Positions 49,471-58,160 of a stretch of DNA of 64,000 nucleotides are shown in pieces. Each line of letters starts with the position of its first letter. Position 1 is the stretch's first letter. The stretch comes from Brevibacillus fluminis (lineage in GTDB: Bacteria > Bacillota > Bacilli > Brevibacillales > Brevibacillaceae): NCBI RefSeq assembly GCF_003710825.1, contig NZ_RHHQ01000012.1, positions 682,001-746,000 on the forward strand, in the 5' to 3' direction. The notes beneath the pieces are model-generated. The model saw only the letters and a list, made by a program, of their open reading frames with translations, was not told where the DNA came from and did no database searches. A program made the position numbers and the translations under genes.

Positions 49471-51660
49471 TTATGATTCCCAGTACAGCTCAAGCTTGTC
49501 CCCGCTTTTGATTTCGGTTTGGAAGGTGGCGGGCTCACCGTTGACTAGCATGATCAGCTTGGCGATGCCATCGCTTGCAGGCTGTGTGAGAGATACTTCT
49601 ACATAGCGGAAAACGTCATTGAAAACGGGAGCTGCCCCGACTGTTGTTTTCACGTTGATCACGGCATCCGGCTTGACTATATGGTCGGCCGCAGCCGGTT
49701 CGCCATCCATTGTAATGGAAACCGAAGCGGTTTTGATCGTCACAGGCTGTCCGTTGAAAACGACTTTGAGTTCTTCCTGGACCCAGTCTTCCAACGGGAT
49801 CACGTCTTGAATCGTCGGCGCAGGTAGCTCTGTTACGCGATGGACGATATTGTCGCCTGTACGGACGCGGGTGGTCCCCGATGCAGACTGGCCGTTAACG
49901 AGCAGCTGGCTTTCATGGAACGGGACCGTATAGTCGTGCCCATTGAGGGAGAAAGCCAGGGAGCTGCCATCCAGTGAAGGTGGCACTACCGTCGCACCGG
50001 TTTCCGCAAGAGCGGCGAGCACTTCATCAACGGTAGTGCGCAGGCGTACAATCACCTCATCGCGGTCGGCTACGGAATAATCAAGCGGCTGCGCCGTTCC
50101 GTTGACCAAGACGAGCGGCTCCAAGGAAAATGGCTGTTCATTGTATGAAACATCGAGCGTGTCGATCATATCAAGCAAATCTTTGACACAGGCGCTCGCC
50201 TGCTGTCCGTTTTCGCCCGGCACGACGATGATGGCATCGCCATCGGCAATCGGAGCGTCGAGTCCGACCGGCTCATTGTTTTTCATGATCACAGGCGGTG
50301 TGCCGTGGCCGCCCGGGATGATCTTCATCCGGCCGTTGACCGTCAGCGTCATGGCGAGGCCGGGACGGCCATACAGGCGGCGGACGTCCAAGCCGGCTGC
50401 CAGCACGGCGTCGCCGAGCGTCATTTTGCGCAGGTCAAAAATGCGCAGCACAGACTCGTTGACTGTCACTGTAACGTATTTGATCGGATGGCGCCGCGCC
50501 GCAACTGCAATGCCGACAGGCGTCACGAATTCGGGTCCGTTTAAGAGCGGGTGCGTCCCGACATGCTGGGCGATCGCGTCGGCGCCGCGGACGGCAACGC
50601 GCTGAGCCGGCATATTCAGCAAAGCGGCAACTTTTTCCGGCAGGCGCGGCGTCAGGCTGCCGCCCCCGATCAGCATGACCGCTTGCGGCGATTTTCCGTT
50701 CAACTCAGTGATCTTGTCCGCGATTTTGCTCGCTAGCCGCTCGATTTCCGGATCGATGGCGGCGATGATCTCGTCGGCAGAAAGCAAATGCTCAAGCCCC
50801 AGTATGTCGGTGAACGGAATCGGGCTTTCCGTCGAGAGCTTGCGCTTGACTTCTTCGGCCATCGGAAAATCGACCAAAAAGGCGTTCATCAGCGCGTCGG
50901 TAATTTCGTCGCCGGCGACGGGAACCATGCCGTAGGCGGTAATCGCTCCTTCTTCCGTCAATGCCACATCGGACGTTCCGGCACCGATGTCGACCAGCGC
51001 GATGTTCAGGCGGCGCATGGTGACGGGGATCAGCACGTTGATCGCGGCGATCGGCTCCAGCGTCAGCGCCTGCATTTCCAGATCGCAGCGTTTCAGGGCG
51101 GCGAGCAGCGAATCCACGACGACGCGCGGCAAAAAGGTGGCGATGACATCGACGCGGGCAGTCTCACCGCGCTGGTCGATCAGGCTGCCGATCATTTCAC
51201 CGTCGAGGAAATAATTGACGACGCTGTAGCCGACGCAATAGTAGCGCGTTACATCCGTCTCATTCAGCTCGATGGCGAGCTGGCTTTGCGCCTCCTGCAC
51301 GGCGGAAAATTCCAGCGTGATCACATCCTCGCGGGAAAGAAACGCCTGATGGCGAATGTCGATCTCGACGCTGACCCGGCGCGTGCGCAATGATCGTCCG
51401 GCAGCGGCGACGGCGACTTTTGAGAGCGGACCGTGGCTTGCTTCCAATGTTTGCTTAATCTTTTCGATGACGCGGGCGACCGCCACGACATCGTGTATTT
51501 GTCCATCCAGCATGGAACGCTCGTCATGCTCTTGAATGCAGCAGTCGACGACGCGAAATTTGTCATCGACAGGTTCAACAATCAGGCCGACGACACTTCG
51601 GGTTCCTATATCTAATGAAAAGATGAGATCCTGCTTACCAGCATTTGCTTCCTGTGACAA
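49471..51660 (-). CDS. FtsA/PilM-like actin-fold ATPase with long beta-rich C-terminal extension
   Basis: This protein has about 729-733 residues. An actin-type ATPase occupies the first ~400: phosphate-1 FSLDIGTRSVVGL, phosphate-2 ALVDIGAGTSDVAL (near 230) and adenosine motif MLIGGGSLTPRLPE (near 345). An SHS2-like 1C subdomain sits near 95-185. Beyond ~400 are at least four repeated modules of an NG turn followed by a GD(x)I turn (VNGRMKIIPGG...DGDAIIVV; LNGHDYTVPF...TGDNIVHR; FNGQPVTIK...KPDAVINV; VNGEPATF...SGDKLELY), resembling small beta-grasp domains. FtsA is normally about 420 residues and lacks these. TTG 51660 fits the AAGGAG site better than GTG 51672. Function unknown; likely a divisome or envelope scaffold. 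Confidence 0.82.
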   Translation of the reverse strand: MSQEANAGKQDLIFSLDIGTRSVVGLIVEPVDDKFRVVDCCIQEHDERSMLDGQIHDVVAVARVIEKIKQTLEASHGPLSKVAVAAAGRSLRTRRVSVEIDIRHQAFLSREDVITLEFSAVQEAQSQLAIELNETDVTRYYCVGYSVVNYFLDGEMIGSLIDQRGETARVDVIATFLPRVVVDSLLAALKRCDLEMQALTLEPIAAINVLIPVTMRRLNIALVDIGAGTSDVALTEEGAITAYGMVPVAGDEITDALMNAFLVDFPMAEEVKRKLSTESPIPFTDILGLEHLLSADEIIAAIDPEIERLASKIADKITELNGKSPQAVMLIGGGSLTPRLPEKVAALLNMPAQRVAVRGADAIAQHVGTHPLLNGPEFVTPVGIAVAARRHPIKYVTVTVNESVLRIFDLRKMTLGDAVLAAGLDVRRLYGRPGLAMTLTVNGRMKIIPGGHGTPPVIMKNNEPVGLDAPIADGDAIIVVPGENGQQASACVKDLLDMIDTLDVSYNEQPFSLEPLVLVNGTAQPLDYSVADRDEVIVRLRTTVDEVLAALAETGATVVPPSLDGSSLAFSLNGHDYTVPFHESQLLVNGQSASGTTRVRTGDNIVHRVTELPAPTIQDVIPLEDWVQEELKVVFNGQPVTIKTASVSITMDGEPAAADHIVKPDAVINVKTTVGAAPVFNDVFRYVEVSLTQPASDGIAKLIMLVNGEPATFQTEIKSGDKLELYWES

Positions 51661-51832
51661 GGCGGGGGTCACTCCTTACGAGCTAGTGTTGCTTTCTAGT
51701 TATATGGTATACTAATTCTACTTTGCCGAGGGAGAATCCTGTCGAAAAAACGGGCAAACTGTTCCTGATTTTCCCTTGTAAACGTTACAAATATTTTTAC
51801 AATTCACTTTCGCGCTTTTTGGTGCTAAAATG

Positions 51833-51861
51833 CTGACAAAGGAATTTACATCAATTATAAT
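51833..51861 (+). promoter_or_regulatory. Promoter of the DAHP synthase gene
   Basis: CTGACA (51833-51838) and TATAAT (51856-51861) are spaced by 17 bases, with an 87-base leader before the ATG. Confidence 0.75.
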
Positions 51862-51948
51862 AGTCCCTAACTTTACGCGAATAAAAGTCGACGAGCCCGA
51901 TGTTCGCGTTGGAATGGTTGGGCAATATAGGAGAGGTGGAGAATTAAG

Positions 51949-53046
51949 ATGAGCCAAGATCAAGTAGAAATCCTGCGCAAACAGGTAGATGAGATTAACC
52001 TGCAAATTCTTGAACTGATGAACAAACGTGCTGGACTGGTTCAAGAAATTGGACAGGAAAAATTGAAGCAGGGCATCAACCGCTTCGATCCAGAGCGTGA
52101 GCGTGAAATGCTGAACCTGCTGGTAGAAAACAATAATGGTCCTTTCACTGACGATACAGTTCGCCATCTGTTCAAGCAAATCTTCCAAGCTTCGCTTGAC
52201 CTGCAAAAGAGCGACAATAAAAAAGTGCTGCTGGTCAGCCGCAAAAAGAAAGCGGAAGACACAGTCATCACGATCAAAGGCGTGGAGTTCGGCGGCACAT
52301 CCCCGATCCTCATCTCGGGCCCTTGCTCGGTAGAGAGCTACGAGCAAGTGAGAGAAGTAGCGGAAAACCACGTAAAACGCGGCCTACGCACACTGCGCGG
52401 CGGGGCGTACAAGCCACGTACGTCTCCATATGACTTCCAAGGCCTCGGTGTAGAAGGTCTGGAAATTTTGAAACGCATCGGCGACGAGTTCAATCTCGTT
52501 ACCATCAGCGAAATCGTAACGCCATCCGATCTGGAACTGGCAGCGAAATACGTTGACGTGATCCAAATCGGTGCGCGCAACATGCAAAACTTCGAGCTGC
52601 TGAAAGCAGCAGGCCGTTTGGGCCATCCGGTTCTGCTCAAGCGCGGTCTGGCTGCGACGATCGAAGAATTCATCTACGCAGCTGAGTACATCCTGTCCGA
52701 GGGCAACAGCCAAGTCATGCTGTGCGAGCGCGGTATCCGCACGTACGAAAAAGCGACGCGCAACACGCTGGATATTTCCGCAGTGCCATTGCTCAAACAA
52801 GAAACGCATTTGCCGGTATTCGTTGACGTAACGCACTCGACGGGTCGCCGCGACCTGCTCTTGCCATGTGCCAAAGCAGGGCTTGCCGTTGGTTCCGACG
52901 GTATCATGGTGGAAGTGCATCCTGATCCGGATGTTGCTCTCTCCGATGCCAAACAGCAGCTGAACATTCCGCAATTCAACAAAATGGTGGATGATCTGCT
53001 TGCTTCCGGTCTTTACAAACAAGAAATCCCGGTTGCTGCTCGCTAA
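51949..53046 (+). CDS. aroA: Bifunctional chorismate mutase / 3-deoxy-7-phosphoheptulonate synthase
   Basis: This 365-residue fusion catalyses the first step of the shikimate pathway. An N-terminal AroQ chorismate mutase domain (residues ~1-85: LRKQVDEINLQILELMNKRAGLVQEIG) acts as the feedback sensor for prephenate/chorismate. The C-terminal KDO8P-type DAHP synthase (~100-360) has GPCSVESYEQ, RGGAYKPRTSPY, GARNMQNFELL and DVTHSTGRRDLL, with metal-ligand Cys, His, Glu and Asp. The arrangement is that of Bacillus AroA. ATG follows GAGGTGGAG. It sits directly upstream of ccpA as in related spore formers. Confidence 0.96.
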   Translation: MSQDQVEILRKQVDEINLQILELMNKRAGLVQEIGQEKLKQGINRFDPEREREMLNLLVENNNGPFTDDTVRHLFKQIFQASLDLQKSDNKKVLLVSRKKKAEDTVITIKGVEFGGTSPILISGPCSVESYEQVREVAENHVKRGLRTLRGGAYKPRTSPYDFQGLGVEGLEILKRIGDEFNLVTISEIVTPSDLELAAKYVDVIQIGARNMQNFELLKAAGRLGHPVLLKRGLAATIEEFIYAAEYILSEGNSQVMLCERGIRTYEKATRNTLDISAVPLLKQETHLPVFVDVTHSTGRRDLLLPCAKAGLAVGSDGIMVEVHPDPDVALSDAKQQLNIPQFNKMVDDLLASGLYKQEIPVAAR

Positions 53047-53081
53047 TTGGTCGAAATTGAGAACAGCGCTAGGAAAAACAG

Positions 53082-53111
53082 GCCTTCCTTCCAAAGGAAG
53101 GCTTGTTTTTT
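53082..53111 (+). terminator. Terminator of the DAHP synthase gene
   Basis: GCCTTCC (53082-53088) and GGAAGGC (53095-53101), extended by flanking A/T pairing, end in a T run. Confidence 0.88.
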
Positions 53112-53192
53112 GTTTCACTCTTGGGGTATTGTAAAAGTACCTATGAAAATGTATGAAAACAAAAAGTTTAAGGTGAAAGCGAGTGTTTCGCG

Positions 53193-54197
53193 ATGCCCAT
53201 CACAATCTATGATGTAGCGAGGGAAGCAGGCGTCTCGATGGCCACAGTTTCCCGTGTAGTAAATGGCAACCCAAATGTTAAGCCGACCACGCGCAAAAAA
53301 GTGCTGGCGGCAATCGAACGTCTCGGCTACCGCCCCAATGCAGTTGCACGGGGTCTGGCAAGCAAAAAGACGACCACGGTCGGCGTCATCATCCCCGACA
53401 TTTCCAGCTTGTTTTTCTCCGAGCTGGCGCGGGGGATTGAAGATATTGCGACGATGTACAAGTACAACATCATTTTGTGCAACTCGGACAACCGTTTGGA
53501 AAAAGAACTGCAATTGATCAACACATTGCTGGAAAAACAGGTAGACGGGCTGTTGTTCCTTGGCTCAGAGATCAAGGAAGACCATTTGCAAACATTGTCG
53601 ACAGCAGCGGTTCCGGTCGTGTTGGCCGCGACGCGCGATGCCGACAACATTTTGCCATCCGTTACCATCGATCATTTCCAGGCAGCGTATGACGCGACCA
53701 AAGCGTTGATCGATCGCGGTCACAAGCGTGTCGCCATCTTGTCCGGGCCAAAAACAGATCCGTTGGGCGGCCTGCTCCGCTTTGAAGGATACAAGCAAGC
53801 GCTTGCGGATTCCGGTATCGCGTTTGATGAAGAGTTGGTTCGAAGCGGCAGCTACTGGTATGAAACCGGTCTGCGCAACATGAATGAGTTTTTGAAGCTG
53901 GATAACCCGCCGACGGCTGTGTTTGCAGCTAACGATGAAGTGGCGATCGGCGCCATCCATGCGATCCAAGATTCGGGCAAATCCGTACCGGGCGACATTG
54001 AGATCATCGGTCATGACAACATCCGCCTCGCGGAAATGGTGCGGCCGAAGCTGTCCACAGTCGTGCAACCGATGTATGACATCGGCGCTGTGGCGATGCG
54101 TCTGCTGACCAAGTACATGAACAACGAGCATGTCGAGGAGCATGTTGTCCTCCTGCCGCACCGCATTGAGTACAGACAAAGCACGCGCCCGCAGTAA
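53193..54197 (+). CDS. ccpA: Catabolite control protein A
   Basis: This 334-residue LacI/GalR-family regulator is the master of carbon catabolite control. The helix-turn-helix ITIYDVAREAGVSMATVSRV is at residues 3-22 and the hinge RPNAVARGLASKKT at ~46-59. The effector domain with GVIIPDISSLFFSELARGIED and the C-terminal VVQPMYDIGAVAMRLL binds HPr-Ser-P in CcpA. The ribosome binding site is weak: AAGGTGA lies 16 bases from the ATG, which suggests low constitutive expression. Its genome position after aroA matches Bacillus ccpA. Confidence 0.95.
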   Translation: MPITIYDVAREAGVSMATVSRVVNGNPNVKPTTRKKVLAAIERLGYRPNAVARGLASKKTTTVGVIIPDISSLFFSELARGIEDIATMYKYNIILCNSDNRLEKELQLINTLLEKQVDGLLFLGSEIKEDHLQTLSTAAVPVVLAATRDADNILPSVTIDHFQAAYDATKALIDRGHKRVAILSGPKTDPLGGLLRFEGYKQALADSGIAFDEELVRSGSYWYETGLRNMNEFLKLDNPPTAVFAANDEVAIGAIHAIQDSGKSVPGDIEIIGHDNIRLAEMVRPKLSTVVQPMYDIGAVAMRLLTKYMNNEHVEEHVVLLPHRIEYRQSTRPQ

Positions 54198-54222
54198 GCG
54201 GAACATGCGCGACAACCACTAC

Positions 54223-54250
54223 GGCTCCGCCAATTGTTTGGCGGGGCCAC
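54223..54250 (+). terminator. Probable terminator of ccpA
   Basis: GGCTCCGCCAA (54223-54233) pairs with TTGGCGGGGCC (54238-54248), followed by ACCTTTTC. Confidence 0.65.
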
Positions 54251-54359
54251 CTTTTCGCATGCGGATTAGAAAAGCGATGCGTTACTGATCGGCAGTACAT
54301 ACAGCTAGGGCACGGAGTAACACGAGCGAAAGCCCAGCTTTTCAACAGGAGGAAAAAGA

Positions 54360-55061
54360 ATGCGTATTGGTATCATCGGCGCAATGGACGAGGAAATTGC
54401 GCTTTATTTGGAAGCAATGGGAACAAAAGACACAGTAAGCAAGGCAGGCATCACCTACTATACGGGACAGATGGACGGCCATGACATCGTTCTGGTGAAG
54501 TCGGGAGTTGGCAAAGTGAACGCGAGCGTTTGCACGCAAATCCTTATCGACCGTTTTGATGTGGAGTCAATCATTTTCACAGGGGTTGCGGGAGCCGTCA
54601 ATCCGGAGCTGAACATCGGTGACATCGTCGTTTCGACCGATTGCATCCAGCAAGACATGGACGTGACAGCCCTGGGATTTGCACCTGGGCAGATTCCGTA
54701 TGCGGATAAATGGACATGGGAGGCGGAAGGCAAACTGGTGGAATTGGCGATGCAAGCGTCTGCCAAGGTGACCGGTGACCATCGCGTCATCAGCGGGCGG
54801 ATTTTGACCGGTGACCAATTCGTCGCGGACCCGTCGAGAGTCGCGGCTCTGTACGAGACGTTCAATGGCGATTGCATCGAGATGGAGGGGGCGGCGGTCG
54901 CGCAGGTGAGTGCGATGAACGATGTGCCGTTTGTGATCGTCCGTTCCATGTCGGATAAAGCGGACGGTTCGGCCCATGTAAACTTCGCGGAGTTCACGCA
55001 CTTGGCATCCCAACGATCTTATGAGATAGTTATGGAAATGCTGAAAGGACTGAAGCGATAA
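54360..55061 (+). CDS. mtnN: 5'-Methylthioadenosine/S-adenosylhomocysteine nucleosidase
   Basis: This 233-residue enzyme cleaves adenine from methylthioadenosine and S-adenosylhomocysteine for methionine salvage and SAM recycling. It shows GIIGAMDEEI (residue ~3-12) with the catalytic Glu12 region, the FTGVAGAVNPELNIGDIVVS core (~68-87), CIEMEGAAVAQVS (~172-184) and the catalytic Asp in RSMSDKADG (~197). The ribosome binding site is AGGAGG. The glutaredoxin-like gene starts at the base after its stop. Confidence 0.95.
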   Translation: MRIGIIGAMDEEIALYLEAMGTKDTVSKAGITYYTGQMDGHDIVLVKSGVGKVNASVCTQILIDRFDVESIIFTGVAGAVNPELNIGDIVVSTDCIQQDMDVTALGFAPGQIPYADKWTWEAEGKLVELAMQASAKVTGDHRVISGRILTGDQFVADPSRVAALYETFNGDCIEMEGAAVAQVSAMNDVPFVIVRSMSDKADGSAHVNFAEFTHLASQRSYEIVMEMLKGLKR

Positions 55062-55301
55062 ATGAGCAAGCAAGCGATTGTGTATTCCACGAAAGGCTGC
55101 GTCGAGTGCGACATGGTCAAGCAAATGCTGACTACGCAAGGCATTCCGTTCGAGGTTCGCGATGTCATGACCAGCGCCGAGTACCGCGACGAGGTGGAAA
55201 AATTCGGCTTCATGGGCGTTCCGGTGACGGTCATCGACGGCAAGGCGGTCAAAGGCTTCGTACCGGATGAATTGAACAAGCTGATCGTTGACGAACAATA
55301 A
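55062..55301 (+). CDS. Glutaredoxin-like (NrdH/YruB type) protein
   Basis: This 79-residue thioredoxin-fold protein has the redox motif CVEC in YSTKGCVECDMVKQML (residues ~9-23) and a cis-Pro GVPVTVIDG (~53-61). It directly follows mtnN with no gap, so translation is coupled. It probably reduces a target disulfide using bacillithiol or thioredoxin reductase; the partner is unknown. Confidence 0.85.
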   Translation: MSKQAIVYSTKGCVECDMVKQMLTTQGIPFEVRDVMTSAEYRDEVEKFGFMGVPVTVIDGKAVKGFVPDELNKLIVDEQ

Positions 55302-55311
55302 GAAAAACGAG

Positions 55312-55347
55312 AGGCACCCCGCGAAAAAGAGCGGGGTGCCTTTTTTT
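55312..55347 (+). terminator. Terminator of the mtnN operon
   Basis: AGGCACCCCGC (55312-55322) and GCGGGGTGCCT (55331-55341) form the stem, followed by a T run. Confidence 0.92.
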
Positions 55348-55365
55348 CTTCTGATCGATGTGCAA

Positions 55366-56235
55366 CTAGGCCGACCAATGCGCCGGACGCGTGAGGTTGG
55401 GCGGCAGTTTTGTGCGAGCATCGCCCTTTGCTGAATTGAGCTGGGCTTGCGTGAGAAAGAGGCTATCGGTGAGATCGGCACCGCACAGGTTCGCGTCTCG
55501 CAAATCAGCGCCGATGAGGTCAGCAGCGCGCAAGTCAGCGCTGCTCAAATCAGCAGCGATCAAATACGCGCCGCGCAGGTTGCCGCCCCGCAAGTCAGCC
55601 CCTTTGAGATTGGCGCCGATCAGGTCGGCTCCCCGGCCGATCGGCTTCTTGAGACCGCGACGCTCCTTTTGATCCCGTCTGGCATTCGCGCGGACAAGCT
55701 CGCTTGTTCGCAATAGCAGCTGGTTGACCTCTGCACGGTGCGTCGCAACATCCGTTTTCGCCAGCTTGTCAGGTGACTGCTGGGTAAGCCGTTGTGTTTC
55801 GGTGAGTGCGGAGCGGAGCTCATCATAAATCGGACGGGCTGCGGCCAATGTCAGCGCTTCGCTCAAATACCAGAGCAGCTCGTGGAGATGCCACATGATT
55901 GGAAATACCTCGAACATTTGCTTCGCGGTACCGGGATGATCACGCCAGTCTTTGCCGCGAAACGTCGATTGGGAAACGTGTTGCCCGGCCCCGAAACAGT
56001 CATACACCGTGCATCCGCGAAAGCCGATTTGTCGTAATCGTAGATGCACGCCGCAACGGTAATCCGGCTGCAGGTTGGTACAGGGCTGGCCGGCGTGTTT
56101 ATCGACTGCGAAGTCGGAGGAAGCCGCGAAAGGCAGCGCGACACAGCACAAGCCAAAGCAATTTTCACAATCGCCGACCAGTGTGCGACGGTCGATGTCG
56201 GGAAAAGGGGCTGAATCATGGGTAGTGGTAGACAA
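55366..56235 (-). CDS. Pentapeptide-repeat protein with Cys-rich N-terminal domain
   Basis: This 289-residue protein has two parts. The N-terminal ~85 residues contain GDCENCFGLCC, then single Cys, CGVHLRLRQIGFRGCTVYDC, a YkgJ-like metal/Fe-S pattern (spread over residues ~20-85). A helical middle segment follows (~95-190). The C-terminal ~70 residues have A(D/N)L(x)x repeats (GADLIGANLKGADLRGGNLR and onward), a right-handed quadrilateral helix of about 13 repeats. The start is taken as TTG 56235, 8 bases after AAAGGAG; a TTG at 56265 is alternative. Function unknown. Confidence 0.8.
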   Translation of the reverse strand: MSTTTHDSAPFPDIDRRTLVGDCENCFGLCCVALPFAASSDFAVDKHAGQPCTNLQPDYRCGVHLRLRQIGFRGCTVYDCFGAGQHVSQSTFRGKDWRDHPGTAKQMFEVFPIMWHLHELLWYLSEALTLAAARPIYDELRSALTETQRLTQQSPDKLAKTDVATHRAEVNQLLLRTSELVRANARRDQKERRGLKKPIGRGADLIGANLKGADLRGGNLRGAYLIAADLSSADLRAADLIGADLRDANLCGADLTDSLFLTQAQLNSAKGDARTKLPPNLTRPAHWSA

Positions 56236-56287
56236 AGCATGGTCTCCTTTCGCTTCTTTTTTCAAATGGTCAAACGTTCAAACAAAG

Positions 56288-56314
56288 AACCAGCCGCAAA
56301 ATTTGGCTGGTTTG
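56288..56314 (-). terminator. Probable terminator of acuC
   Basis: AACCAGCC (56288-56295) and GGCTGGTT (56305-56312) form a stem, followed on the minus strand by CTTTGTTTG. Confidence 0.7.
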
Positions 56315-56339
56315 TACGCGTGACGATGGGTGTCAACAA

Positions 56340-57494
56340 TCATCCCAATGGCGCATACATCAAAGCTCGTTCCATGATCACGCGATTTTTTTCGGTGATC
56401 TCGGCGCGCCGCGGAATCGGCGGGAAGGGGTGCACGTCGTCAAACAGATGGGTGGGGAGAGGCAGTTCGCTATCCCCGCTCCATTTGCTCGTCCACGCTT
56501 GTGGAAGCGGACCATCAGACAAGGGCCTATCGGTCATTTCACTCCACAAGAGCGTCCAGGCACGTGGGACGACACGGTAAATGTCGTAGCCCCCGCCACC
56601 AACTGCAATCCAGCGCCCGCCGCACAGCTCATGTGCGAGCTTATGTGCCAGCCGCGGAATGTCTTGGTAGATGCGCATCGTGCAAGATAGATGTGTCAGC
56701 GGGTCATAGGCATGCGCATCGCAGCCGTTTTGCGTCAGGATCACGTCAGGCTTGAACCCCCGGGCAATTTGCGGAATAAGCGAGTTGTACAATTCCAGAA
56801 ACGAGTCGTCCTCCGTAAACGCTTCCAGCGGAACATTCACGGAGTAACCGTAGCCGATTCCGTCACCGCGCTCACTCAAATCGCCAGTGCCAGGAAACAA
56901 ATATTTGCCCGTCTCATGAATGGACAGGGTCAGCACGTTGGGATCGTCATAAAAAGCCCATTGCACGCCGTCGCCATGATGCGCATCGGTATCAATATAG
57001 AGAACGCGTGCGTCCCAATGCTTGCGCAAATAGGCGATGGCGACGGAGCAGTCGTTGTAGACGCAAAAGCCGGAAGCTCGCCCGCGAAATGAGTGGTGCA
57101 AGCCGCCGGCAGGATTAAAGGCATGCGAGGCTTGCCCGTTCATCACAATGTCTGCCGCTTGCAGCGTCCCGCCAACGATCAGTGAAGTCGCTTCATGCAT
57201 CTTGGGAAAGCAAGGGACATCCTCCGTGCCCAGCCCGTAGCTGGGCGCTTGGGGCAATTCGTTTTCGCTGTGTCCTTGTGCGCGTACGGTGTCGATGAAT
57301 TTGCGGTCGTGAACCAGCGCGAGCTCATCGTCTGTCGCATAGCGCGGCTGGGAGATCTGCCCCTCATCGATCAGCCCGTATGCCTGCATGAGATCGTGAG
57401 TCAAAATCAGCCGCTTCTGGTTGAAAGGATGGTCCGCGTGAAAATAGTAGGTCGCGTATTCAGGCGAATAAATGAAGCGGGATTGTTGGCTCAA
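56340..57494 (-). CDS. acuC: Acetoin utilization protein AcuC (histone deacetylase family)
   Basis: This 384-residue zinc-dependent lysine deacetylase removes acetyl groups placed by AcuA, reactivating acetyl-CoA synthetase. Active-site elements are LHHSFRGRASGFCVYND (His-His pair near residue 132), YIDTDAHHGDGVQWAF (Asp/His zinc ligands near 168-182), and NGCDAHAYDPL (near 255-265). It starts with TTG overlapping the acuB stop (TTGA) after a GGGGGA site. Last gene of acuABC. Confidence 0.94.
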   Translation of the reverse strand: MSQQSRFIYSPEYATYYFHADHPFNQKRLILTHDLMQAYGLIDEGQISQPRYATDDELALVHDRKFIDTVRAQGHSENELPQAPSYGLGTEDVPCFPKMHEATSLIVGGTLQAADIVMNGQASHAFNPAGGLHHSFRGRASGFCVYNDCSVAIAYLRKHWDARVLYIDTDAHHGDGVQWAFYDDPNVLTLSIHETGKYLFPGTGDLSERGDGIGYGYSVNVPLEAFTEDDSFLELYNSLIPQIARGFKPDVILTQNGCDAHAYDPLTHLSCTMRIYQDIPRLAHKLAHELCGGRWIAVGGGGYDIYRVVPRAWTLLWSEMTDRPLSDGPLPQAWTSKWSGDSELPLPTHLFDDVHPFPPIPRRAEITEKNRVIMERALMYAPLG

Positions 57495-58138
57495 GATAAA
57501 GGTCCCCCTTCATCGATGGGGGCGACAACATGGAAGCCGCGTTCTTTCAAAAGCTGCAGCACATTGCGCGGATCGATCGTTTGCACGCGGAAGACCAGCA
57601 GCTTGCGGGTCGGGACACGGCAAGGATAAACAATGACCGAGGTCACATTCGTCTGGGCATCGCGGAACACGTTACTGACTTCTGCAAGCACGCCCACACG
57701 GTCCTCCACCTCGACCTCGATATGGGAGCTGGGGCGATTAACGCCGAATAGCTCCACCAAGTTGTGGAAAATATCAGATTCGGTGATAATCCCGACCAGC
57801 TCGTCCCCGTCCACGATCGGCAAGCAGCCGACTTTGTGCATGTAGACCGTTTTGGCCGCATCCTCTAAAAAGTCGAGGGGATGGCCGGTGATCACCTCAT
57901 GCTTCATGATTTCGGTTACGGGACGGGAAAAAACAATCTCGTCATCCTCATGGTTTAATAAGGAGGACGGCAGCGCATCACGCAGATCGCGGTCCGAGAC
58001 GATTCCGACGAGCTTCCCTTGATCAATCACAGGCAGATGGCGGATGCGGTTTTCCCGCAAAAGCCGAAATGCTTCCCCGATGGTGCTTGCCGGTGTCACG
58101 ATTTTCGGATTCGGACGCATAATTTCAACCAATCGCAT
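57491..58138 (-). CDS. acuB: Acetoin utilization protein AcuB (CBS-ACT)
   Basis: This 215-residue protein has two CBS domains (residues ~1-55, IMRPNPKIVTPASTIGEAF, and ~75-135, VITGHPLDFLEDAAKTV) and a C-terminal ACT domain (IEVEVEDRVGVLAEVSNVFRD, ~140-160). CBS pairs usually bind adenine nucleotides and ACT domains bind small ligands, so it probably senses energy state for the acu system. ATG 58138 follows GAGAGGAG; the frame opens further upstream without a site. Confidence 0.92.
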   Translation of the reverse strand: MRLVEIMRPNPKIVTPASTIGEAFRLLRENRIRHLPVIDQGKLVGIVSDRDLRDALPSSLLNHEDDEIVFSRPVTEIMKHEVITGHPLDFLEDAAKTVYMHKVGCLPIVDGDELVGIITESDIFHNLVELFGVNRPSSHIEVEVEDRVGVLAEVSNVFRDAQTNVTSVIVYPCRVPTRKLLVFRVQTIDPRNVLQLLKERGFHVVAPIDEGGPLS

Positions 58139-58160
58139 GGAAAAAACTCCTCTCCGCTTC

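Noticed and set aside
53170..53192. Catabolite-responsive (cre) site just before ccpA
   Set aside because: TGAAAGCGAGTG matches only the left half of the consensus; the right half is missing.
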